64,000 nucleotides of DNA from Paramoeba atlantica (Eukaryota; Discosea): positions 62,001 to 126,000 of the forward strand of contig CDRNVI010000016.1 in assembly GCA_977017575.1 (NCBI GenBank), in the 5' to 3' direction. A program made the translations under genes and the position numbers. The notes beneath the pieces are model-generated. The model had not been told where the DNA came from. It was given only the letters and a program-made list of their open reading frames with translations, and did no database searches. Each line of letters opens with the position of its first letter. Positions within the stretch are counted from its first letter, which is position 1. Shown one piece after another: positions 49,171-57,672 of the stretch.

Positions 49171-49408
49171 CAGCCCGGAAAACCCTCCAGATGATGAAAT
49201 CGTAACGGAAGACTTGTTTCATTCCAAGGTAAAAGAAACCCTGATGCAGGGTGAAAAAGCGGGATCAATCTTACAAGCGACCTGCGAAAAAGGAAACTTC
49301 TCCTGGCTAACCTCTAGAACACGAATGGTATCCTCACGACACTTTACGCTAGCAGTGATGCCCCGCCTTGGCTTGGCCCATCCTCGTCTTCCCGCTCATG
49401 TGCAATGC
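49171..49408 (+). pseudogene. REL LINE family C fragment (pre-finger region)
   Basis: It encodes about 75 residues upstream of the C-terminal finger (TEDLFHSKVKETL, RHFTLAVMPRLGLAHPRLPAH), matching SDMSKILEKV..FRLAIMPRLGIAHPDLPSH of the 43.4-kb copy. It is cut right after the first Cys (VQCP) by a reverse SINE fragment. Confidence 0.7.
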
Positions 49409-49553
49409 CCTGTTGTTGTTGTTGGGTCCGGGCCGTTTGTCTCCGAAGAGATGTGGCCTCCTCACTTTCCGCGTAGGTAGCGGTGCGGGTGCTCCACGCG
49501 GGGAGTAAATCTACAGCGCGAGAGCCTAGGCTCAACCGCAGCATGTAGACACC
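49409..49553 (-). mobile_element. SINE 3' fragment (minus), GTT tail
   Basis: Reverse complement of the last 145 bp of the SINE at 52262 (compare 52612-52758), with the CAA tail read here as GTTGTTGTTG at 49413-49425. The 5' part is missing. It sits between a family C fragment and YR fossil D5; no clear TSD is seen. Confidence 0.72.
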
Positions 49554-51354
49554 CGACTTGTGGGGTGAGGGGGTGCTCTTATCGGCACGTTTTTAATCAA
49601 GTCGTCACGCCATTGAGCTAAGATCACACGAGTTTTCATGGGAAGATCCACGATTTTGTCCTTTGCAAAAGGATGTCGGTTCAAGTAATTAATACGTTGT
49701 TGTACTATTTTTATCGCAAAGTGATATTGCGGGATTGCCACACCAAGTATCGAAGAGCAGTACAGTAGACGCCCCACCGCCGCCTCCAGCTCTAAGAAAG
49801 TGAGTCTCGATAAAGTATCCCGTTTCAATTTGCTCACAACCTTCGGTCCCAAGCAGACCCGGCTTGATGCGTGATCAAATTTCACTCCGTTGAACACGTA
49901 TTGTTTCGTCGGAGGAACGTCCTGATCTTTAAATCGAGCTCCTGCCACTCGCGCACGCGAGTCAATAAAATAAATACTCGTATGCATGTTTTCTAGATCC
50001 GGAAAAACGAACTCCATCTATATAGATATCAGTAGAAGCGTGTTGATACGAGTGGGATTTTGAGCAATAATCTTTATTTCCTGCCAACGCTGCTGTCATA
50101 CAATGCATAATTTCAGGCGCACATCTGTGGCCCATGGGTAAAACATTCATTTCGTATAATTGCCCATCTTCTGCACGAAACCGAACCTTTGCTCGGGATC
50201 GTAAGGTAATTGACATTCGGGGGCACAGGCTCGCGCGTGAGGGTAGGGGGGACCTTCGATGAAGCTTCATCGAAATTGTACAACTTTCAATGTGCTTCAT
50301 CGAAAGTTGTACAATTTCGATGAATCTTCATCGAAGGTGTTTTTGACATTTTTTTTATTTTTTCAAATCTTCACGGAAAGGGTTTTCGCGGATCCGTATA
50401 GACATTTTGACTTTTTTGGTGCTTCATAGAAGTGTTTTGTGAAGGCTCGTCTAAGAATTTCACCGTTTTTTCAGTTTATCTTCATCGAAGCGTTTTTGAC
50501 TGATCCATATACATATTTAGAGCGACAATCCTGCGGAAGGGGTAAACACAGGATCTCAGTGCGCGACCCGCGCGCTGGAGCGCGCGGGTCGCCGGAAAAT
50601 ATTATTATGTCCCAGGGCTACGCTCACAGTTGGGCCTTGCTCGCAAACGGGGGCTTTTGCCTCCAGAAGCGGGCTTCGCTCAACGTTGGGCCTTGCTCGC
50701 AAACGGGGGCTTTTGCCTCCAGATGAGGGCTTCGCTATATACGTTGACAACGCCTGCGTAGCGAAAACTACGAAATTCAGTGAGCTTCGCAAATTGCTTC
50801 CCACTAACGACGCACAGGGGAATCTTACGCGGGGTACGGCTCAGGCCCGCTCACGCGGGCCCTCGCCGTTTCGCGGCCGCGCGCACCCCTGCTCACGCGG
50901 GGGCCCCCGCGCGGCCAAAATGGGTACTAAAATTTGTTATCAAGGTAGTTGGGCTTCGCCAATTGCTTCCCACGAATGGGTACTAAAATTTGTTATCAAG
51001 GTAGTTGGTCAAGATTATCAAGTAGTTATCAGTTGGGCCTTTCTTCCTCCTCCCTCTAAGGTCCTGCAGATTTTTTACGGTCACAGGGTACGTTCGTCGA
51101 GAAATCAACGAACGTACCCCCAAGCCAAAATGTGAAAGAAAACGGAAAGTCAGAATTCAGACAAAAAAACAAAAAATTATTGAATTTAAAATGAAATTAT
51201 ATGTTTCATGCAACGTGTTTTCAACAGCCAATGGAATTTTTTTTTCGAAAACAAAAAGTTAAAAAAGTCAAAAAAAGTCAAAAACACCTTCGATGAAGAT
51301 TCATCGAAGGTCCCCCCTAGCCGCGCGTGATCCATGAAATGAAAGATATATAGT
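49554..51354 (-). mobile_element. YR retroelement D5 (minus), broken RT/RNase H remnant
   Basis: Fossil with only RT and early RNase H parts left (MNVLPMGHRCAPE, VFNGVKFDHASSRV, LEAAVGRLLYCSSILG). It lacks gag, YR and terminal repeats and shows several breaks. A TIR element (50241-51322) is inserted in its RT part. It looks older than D1/D2. Confidence 0.72.
50241..51322. mobile_element. Non-autonomous TIR element, 1082 bp, 8-bp TSD
   Basis: Flanked by GCGCGTGA (50233-50240 and 51323-51330). Ends are inverted: GGGTAGGGGGGACCTTCGAT on the left, and on the right the complement of GGCTAGGGGGGACCTTCGAT. The perfect 20-bp palindrome TTCGATGAAGCTTCATCGAA sits just inside the left end, and several TTCATCGAAG-type repeats lie near both ends. 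The interior has a GC-rich block with CGCGGGC/GCCCGCG repeats (50840-50920) and a GGGTACTAAAATTTG direct repeat. No transposase gene. TSD length fits hAT, P or Merlin; not assigned. Confidence 0.8.
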
Positions 51355-51360
51355 CAACAA

Positions 51361-51776
51361 GGTATGTGCAATGCCCTGGCTGCCGTATAACTCTCAAGTC
51401 AGACGTTGTTATATATTGGGCAACCGGCGAGATATACTACGATCTAACAGTCATCCACGAATTGGCACCCTCAAACCTTGACACAAAGTGTGCACATTTA
51501 TTCCGCGACGCCTGTCGACGAAAACATGACACATACGTCAAGACCGGGAAGATCAGGGCTGAAAGCTTTCAATGTATACCTGTCCTCTCAGGGGGTGCAA
51601 TGCATTCAAACACGAAGGCTCTTATGGATGCTCTCGCAGATGCCTGTGGAATGCAGCGCAAACGCGTTTATGCCGAATTTCAGCTATTGTTGCAGGAGCT
51701 TAATGGGGCGGTAGCATATTCACAGCTGAGTCGATACCTTCGCAAGGAGGACAAAAGTCGGGAATATGCCTTCTAA
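51361..51776 (+). pseudogene. REL LINE family C fragment: C-terminal nuclease with internal deletion
   Basis: It begins at the finger (VQCPGCRITLKSD), then skips directly to VVIYWATGEIYYDLTVIHELA. The second Cys cluster and the first Asp of the nuclease box are gone. The end (LSGGAMHSNTKALM, LLQELNGAVAYSQL, REYAF) is intact to TAA at 51774. The left edge touches CAACAAGGTA (51355-51364), the complement of the last 10 bases of the LINE leader. Confidence 0.75.
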
Positions 51777-52009
51777 AGCACGGAACAATGCGCCTTCGCC
51801 AGTGCACTGATTTCAATTCGCTGAGAATCTAACGCTGAGAATCTAAGAACATATAATATAAGAATGAGAAAAAAAAAACTAAAAGTTTACGAAAAGTGAA
51901 GATTAACAAAAAAACCACGAAGGACCTTGGGGCGCGTGAAAAGCCGGACTAAAAAGCCGACAGCGGATGAAATGCTAGCGCATCGGTTTTCGTCTTAACA
52001 AAAAAAAAA
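51777..52009 (+). other. AT-rich LINE 3' UTR and an A-ended scrap
   Basis: UTR-like sequence with duplicated GCTGAGAATCTAA (51820-51850), A-runs, a hairpin-rich piece around GCCGGACTAAAAAGCCGAC, and poly(A) at 52001-52012. No gene seen. Confidence 0.5.
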
Positions 52010-52172
52010 AAAGGGCTCCATAGTATAGTAATTCTGAGGGCTCTGAATATTCGGCTGCAAAGAGACGTTGGAACGGGCGTAATGTTGCGTAGCCGAAAAC
52101 GCACTTTGCAATTTCGTCTCGATTCGGAGAATTAAAAGCATTTCTCAGATCAATAGTTACTATGGCGTTGCC
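52010..52172 (-). pseudogene. Inverted family C RT fragment
   Basis: Read on minus it gives IVTIDLRNAFNSPNRDEI, GYATLRPFQRLFAAEY and SEPSELLYYG, the RT region around the first catalytic Asp of family C. It abuts, head to head through an A-run (52172-52182), a plus-strand family C C-terminus. Inverted 5' part plus internal loss is the pattern known as twin priming in LINE insertions. Confidence 0.7.
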
Positions 52173-53313
52173 AAAAAAAAAAAGACGAAGCCATCACCCA
52201 TACTTCTGGATGTGTTAAATGCCATGGAAATAACGCAACAATGAAGCATCATAGAATGGTACCTTGTTGAATTAATTTGTTTATCTTTTCTTTTCCCCCA
52301 TGACCCCCTTCACCCCTCCCTCTGACCACCCACCGGGCTACCCGCCGCGCTTCGGCCGCGCCACCCGCTGCTCTCCCCGCCGTGCTCCCCGCATCCCTCC
52401 CCGCTGAGCTCCCCACCCGTGCTCCCCGCCACGCCACCCGCCGCGCCACCCGCCGCGTTCCCTGCCACACTCCCCGCCGCGCTCGTTTTCGACCCCCTGC
52501 GCCGCCCTTGCCAACACCCCCATCGCCACGCCCTTTGCATGGGTCGCCCGGTGTCAAGATAACAAGACACTAAACAACTAGGGCATGACACCTCATTCTC
52601 CCTAAGGAGGCAAGTCGGGTTTCTACATGCTGTGGTTGAGCCTAGGCTCTCGCGCTGTAGATTTACACCCCGCGTGGAGCACCCGCACCGCTACCTACGC
52701 GGAAAGTGAGGAGACCACATCTCTTCGGAGACAAACGGCCCGGACCCAACAACAACAACATCATAGAATGGTAAGACGAATCTACGAACTATGCCTCAAA
52801 GGAGGAATCCCGTGCGAATTAGAACCCCGCAATTTTTCGTGCTACAAATGCACGGTATGCGCCGAGTCGATACAAACAGAAAGGCGCCACGAACACCAAC
52901 GAACATGCGGTACCGGAGCTTTAATTCGATCCGGACCAGACATTGTGATCCACTGGGCATCGGGAGATATGTATTATGATTTCACCATAGTTCACGAGCT
53001 ATCACCCTCGAACATAGGCAGGAAAGCAACCCAACTCATGAAAGACGCTATAGGCCGCAAGATAAAAACATACGTGACGACCGCTATGATATCATCGAAC
53101 CAATTTGTGTGCCTCCCCATGCTCTCCGGCGGGGCCATGCATTCAAACACTAAGGCTCTTCTTAACTCTCTCGCGGATGTATGCGGAGCAGAGCGCGAAA
53201 CGATTGTTGAGGACTTTGCACTGCAGCTACAAGAACTAAACGGCGCCGTGGTTTACTCTCAATTAAAGGAGTTCCTGGGCTCTGACTCCTCTGAGGAAGA
53301 GAAACTATTTTAG
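52173..53313 (+). pseudogene. REL LINE family C C-terminus, split by a SINE
   Basis: The first piece (52183-52261) encodes AITHTSGCVKCHGNNATMKHHRMV. After the SINE (52262-52758) it resumes: RRIYELCLKGGIPCELEPR, CYKCTVC..HQRTC, REL box RSGPDIVIHW..YDFTIVHELS, LSGGAMHSNTKALL and LQELNGAVVYSQL. It ends EEEKLF-TAG. The C-terminal half is open; the RT is lost apart from the inverted piece upstream. A short UTR ends near 53500 in an A-run. Confidence 0.8.
52262..52758 (+). mobile_element. SINE-like retroposon with leader-like 5' end and CAA tail
   Basis: 497 bp flanked by the 15-bp TSD CATCATAGAATGGTA (52247-52261 and 52759-52773). It starts CCTTGTTGAATTA, the end of the shared LINE leader and its follow-on bases as in LINE A4. 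It continues with a T-rich run, a C-rich repeat tract (52300-52540), one covarying hairpin unit (52547-52592, arms GGTGTC/GACACT), a CTCCCTAAGGAGGCAA hairpin, and a body shared with 49409-49553. It ends in CAACAACAACAA. Non-coding. Confidence 0.8.
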
Positions 53314-54314
53314 CCACCATCGTCACCACTGAGGATCAGAGATTAACATAGTTGCGAGTCTAATTGGCGCATATTGTAAACTTGTGTTACCAAGAGGGTT
53401 ATGTTTATGTTTATGTTTAAATACTACTTGTTCGATACAAAAAAAGTGGCCTTTATTAAGACCTAACTCCTAAACGAAAACATTATCAGTAAAAAAAAAG
53501 CCCATTCCAACACTTGGCACAGCTCGGGTACTATTCCGTCAGATTTACATATTCGACGATTTAGAGCTGCCTTGCATGACGTGTTGTCAACCCATAATTG
53601 AAGACACGTGTCACTGTCGAGTTTATCTGCAAATTTCTCGGGTAGGGGGGACCTTCGATGAAGCTTCATCGAAGGTGTTTTTGACTTTTTTTTTATTTTT
53701 TCAAATCTTCACGCAAACGTTTTTCGCGGATCCATATAGACATTTTGACTTTTTTGGTGCATCATCGAAGTGTTTTGTGAAGGCTCGTAGAGGAATTTCA
53801 CCGTTTCTTCAGTTTATCTTCATCGAAGCGTTTTTGACTGATCCATATACATATTTTGAGCGACAATCCTGCGGAAGGGGTAAACACAGGATTTTCGTTG
53901 AGTACTCAACGAAGTGCCGGATTTTCGTTGAGTACTCAACGAACGGAAATTCACGGTGGAAATCAAGGACTTTTGCATAAGTCAAGGACTTTTGTGGAAC
54001 ATCCAAAATTTTTTTTTTGATTTTCATTTTCCGTGCGTTCAGTATCCTACACTTCGCTATATACGTTGACAACGCCTGCGTAGCGAAAACTACGAAATTC
54101 AGTGAGCTTCGCAAATTGCTTCCCACTAACGACGCACAGGGGAACCCTACGCGGGGTACGGCTCAGGCCCGCTCACGCGGGCCCTCGCCGTTTCGCGGCC
54201 GCGCGCACCCCCGCTCACGCGGGGGCCCCCGCGCGGCCAAAATGGGTACTAAAATTTGTTATCAAGGTAGTTGGGCTTCGCAAATTGCTTCCCACGAATG
54301 GGTACTAAAATTTG

Positions 54315-55719
54315 CCTCTCCCGTCGCTCGCACCGCCCCCATATAAGACACCTCTGGTCAGATGATAAATCTGACTTGCAGACGGCAACAAGTACGTTGT
54401 CTGAAATCATGGACAGATGGGGTATTAAAATTAATACTAATAAATCTAAAACGCAAGTTATCCAACCGATAGAATCGAACTCATACTACACATCCGACAT
54501 CACAATTCGAAAAGAAAAACTAGAACAAGTCCGGAACTTTATCTACCTTGGGTCAGTTATAGACGAAGACACAACACTCGACAAAGACATAAAGAATAGG
54601 ATCAAGGGTGCCTACAGCAATTTAAAGCAATTCCTACATTTGTGGAAGAACCGATCCATTTCGAAGAAAACCAAGCGAACTATTTTTGAAGCATGCGTCG
54701 TATCCTGACTACTATTTGGATGCATTTCTTGGGCACTGACGGTACAACTACTCAAGAAGCTTAACAAAACTTACATCAGATTAGTGAAGGTAGCAATGGG
54801 GATACCGTGGGTGATAAATACACCTCAACGATGCCGAAACCATAAGCAGGAAATAACAGCGTCACAGAAGACAAGGTACATCTCCCAGAAAGAAAGCCTA
54901 AGATTATCCGGTATGGGGCCACTCCAGGCAAAAATTGATATCAGACTACTCCATTTTGTGGGCCACATCGCCAGAATGGGATCTGAAAGAGTACCAAATA
55001 AAATCCTCTTCGGTAAATACAAAGCCAAAACATTGGCAAGGTACATTTCTAGGAAAACAACCCATACATATCAGAGAAACATAGAGTCAGCGCTCTCAAG
55101 AGCAGATATGGGACCTATCATACATTGGAAAACAAAAGCACAAAATAAGAAATGCTGGTATAAGGCAATTAAATTGTACGAGTCAGAATCTAATCTTAAA
55201 AGAAGACGCAAAACTCCATTTGCGATACGGAAAAAATAGTGTTTGTTCGCTCCCTATTTTTAGCTTTCCAGGGCTAGGGTCATAATTCGGAGAGACACGA
55301 GCTCGTTGAAGCCGAGGTTTAGCCCTTTGAAGCTGAGGAGCCAAGTCCGCTCAAAGGTATAACACCCTAGAAGACTTGGTCCGTTGAAGCTGAGGAGCTA
55401 AAAACCGTTGAAGCTGAGACTTGATACTCCCGAATATGGCACTAGTTTCTCCTTCGGGAGACGTGGGGCATTCGGAATGAATCAGGGCTAACACCCAGTT
55501 CGCCGAATAGCGAGGGCTTAGCTCTCCACGTGCCCGGGGAAGGAAGTCCTAGGATCTGCGGAGGCAGCAAATCGCTCACCGATTTGCATACCCTATTCGA
55601 AACTCGCAAGAGTTTCGATGATCCAGCGACCAGGCTCCTTCCCCCAAGTTCCCCTGCTTTCTCAGGGGAGGCGACATCCTTGTACTAGGGTAACCGCCTG
55701 TAATCACTATCACTATCTA
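54315..55719 (+). mobile_element. 5'-truncated LINE (RTE-like tail) with structured 3' UTR
   Basis: It holds the end of the RT and the C-terminus of a LINE ORF (54345-55239), then a 480-bp UTR with TTGAAGCTGAGG repeats (55300-55420), TCTCC-TTCG-GGAGA near 55450, GAAACTC-GCAA-GAGTTTC at 55599-55616, and a GGGGAGGCGACATCC box. It ends in a TCACTA short-repeat tail. It is related to the insert at 13591, but the tail sequence differs. Confidence 0.75.
54345..55239 (+). pseudogene. LINE ORF fragment: RT thumb and C-terminal tail, one in-frame TGA
   Basis: It shows WGIKINTNKSKTQV, FIYLGSVIDEDTTLDKDIKNRI, and then the tail LLHFVGHIARMGSERVPNKILFGKY. One TGA at 54706-54708 (after EACVVS) splits the frame; coding resemblance continues at once in the same frame (LLFGCISWALTV). 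The catalytic RT core is outside the truncated copy. The aligned C-terminus matches 13591-13995. Confidence 0.75.
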
Positions 55720-56154
55720 ATAGTCCACGTTTTGAAATTTAGCCGAGGGGCTGTTATGTATTTGCCTGCTGGCCCTTCGGGGCACATAGTTTCTTCGAAT
55801 TATGATTTGTATTCAGAATTTTACATGGGATGGGTATTTACTATTATCTTATATATCCTTGTTAGGTTGTTATTTTACTTCACTTTAAGTTTTTGTGCCC
55901 ACCCACCAAGCCCCCAGCCATTTGGCCGAGGGTTCCGGTGGGGGGGAACCCCGTTAACAACGTGACACATTATTATTGGTTCTATGCAGGCTTTCTTTTG
56001 AACTATGTTTGTGCATGTGAATTCTATCTATATATCGTATTATGTGTTCTTTGATTTTGGGACGATTTGGAAGTGTGATTATATTAGTCATATGTATTTA
56101 CTTATATTTGTTTGTTACTTATAAGTTTCATGGAGCCCCCTCGGCGTGGATTTC
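55720..56154 (+). repeat. Solo split repeat (A-linker-B) of a YR element
   Basis: About 435 bp, close to the 447-bp unit of D2 in length and layout. A part with hairpin GGCCCTTCGGGGC (55769-55781), C-rich linker CCCACCCACCAAGCCCCCAG (55899-55918), then a B part opening with a GGTTCCGG..GGAACC hairpin. No genes. Solo repeats are expected when a YR element is lost by recombination between its repeats. The sequence belongs to a third family, not D1 or D2. Confidence 0.68.
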
Positions 56155-57618
56155 ACTAAAATTTGTTATCAAGGTAGTTGGTCAAGATTATCAAGATTAT
56201 CAAGTAGTTATCAGTTGGGCCTTTCTTCCTCCTCCCTCTAAGGTCCTGCAGATTTTTTACGGTCACAGGGTACGTTCGTTGAGAAATCAACGAACGTACC
56301 CCCAAGCCAAAATGTGAAAGAAAACGGAAAGTCAGAATTCAGACAAAAAAACAAAAAATTATTGAATTTAAAATGAAATTATATGTTTCATGCAACGTGT
56401 TTTCAACAGCCAATGGAAAAATTCGTTCAAAAACAAAAAGTTAAAAAAGTCAAAAAAAGTCAAAAACACCTTCGATGAAGATTCATCGAAAGTGTACAAC
56501 TTTCGATGAAGATTCATCGAAGGTCCCCCCTAGCCAATTTCTCTAATGCCAGGCGCACTGCCATGGCTTCAGCTTTGTTTATCTCATAAACGAGTCCTGG
56601 TTCCCATGGACTTCCGACAATACAAACCTCCCCTGTATCCAGATAGAGGATTGCTCCCCAACCTTTAGATGATGCATCGGTATATAATTTGTGTCGTGAT
56701 GGTAAAAAATCGGGATGTGGAGAAGGATGGACGGGTGCGTTCTTCAATAATTCGTTACGCCACTCTCCTAACTTCGAGTGAATCTTGCCCGGGAGGTCCA
56801 CACGGGTATTCGCTACACCCGGAACGCGGTTCAGAAGATTGATCCGGCGTTGACATACCTTTAATGCGAAATTATATTTCGGAATAATGATACCTAAAAT
56901 CGCGGAGCAGTACATGAGGCGCCCCACCGCCGCCTCCAGCTCCACAAACGTCGCATTAAAGAACGAGTCCTCCTGTAGTTTACGCAACACTTTGGGTCCC
57001 AGGCTGACCCTGTGAGTGTCATGGTTATAATGCGCTCCATTGAAAACATACTTCGTCACAGGTAGCACGCCGGCATCTTTGAATTTCGCTCCAACACTTT
57101 CAGCTCGGCGATCGACCCATGTAGAATGTCGCAACGCGTCCCGCGTCGCACCGGCAAATCTAACTCCATCGACGTACACGTCGATATTGCCTTGATTGAA
57201 GGCCCCGGTTTTTTGACAATAATCACCAGATGATTACATGAAACAATAATCACCAGATCCAGCTATTGCCGACATAACGGAATGCATGATTTCCGGGGCA
57301 CATGGATGCCCCATCGGTAAAACGCACATTTCGTACACTTCGCCCTTTTCATCCAGAAACCGAAACTTTTGGCGACATTCGTGTGGTATCGCGATTTGAT
57401 AAAAGCCGCAAGTCAGATCTCTTTTCCGACCGGAACTTTCTTTCACGCGGTGTAAGTATTTTGAAGGATGCAGCAAAGGAACATGTGGTTCGTAATCCTG
57501 GAGACGCGTGTTATCGGACTTCGTCCATGAAATGAATCGTCGCCGCTGGTTTCCTTCATCGTCGGATTCGATAACAGTAAAAGGTATAAGATATTGCATC
57601 GATGGTCGATGTTCAACA

Positions 57619-57634
57619 TTTCTGTACCTTGTTG
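57619..57634 (+). promoter_or_regulatory. 16-nt shared 5' leader of LINE B2
   Basis: Same 16-mer as at 33944; 38 nt of AT-rich sequence then lead to the ATG at 57673. The upstream flank is YR fossil D6, unrelated to the flanks of the other leaders. Confidence 0.65.
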
Positions 57635-57672
57635 AATTAAATATATAATTTTTCGTTAAACGGTTAACTAAT

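Larger units (their letters stand above)
53640..56535. mobile_element. TIR element copy 2, 8-bp TSD, carrying a further insertion
   Basis: TSD AATTTCTC (53632-53639 and 56536-56543). The left end GGGTAGGGGGGACCTTCGAT and the right end match the copy at 50241, as do the GC-rich core (54170-54240) and the repeated GGGTACTAAAATTTG. At 54315-56154 it holds 1840 bp of foreign DNA (LINE tail plus solo YR repeat), flanked by ACTAAAATTTG (54304-54314 and 56155-56165). Without that insert it is about 1.05 kb, like copy 1. No transposase. Confidence 0.8.
53500..57618 (-). mobile_element. YR retroelement D6 (minus), broken, split by a TIR element
   Basis: Fossil RT/RNase H remnant in two parts, 53500-53639 and 56536-57618, separated by the TIR element at 53640-56535 whose TSD AATTTCTC lies in the RNase H region. 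Visible parts: YLIPFTVIES, LPMGHPCAPEI, LEAAVGRLMYCSAILG and YTDASSKGWGAILYLD. No gag, YR or terminal repeats remain. It is broken in a few places and is a close relative of the fragment at 62.6 kb. Confidence 0.75.

Noticed and set aside
37925-54708. Possible reassignment of TGA, suggested by lone in-frame TGA codons in two LINEs
   Set aside because: All long intact frames use TGG for Trp and none contains internal TGA. Several frames (for example at 41246 and 45710) end naturally in TGA.
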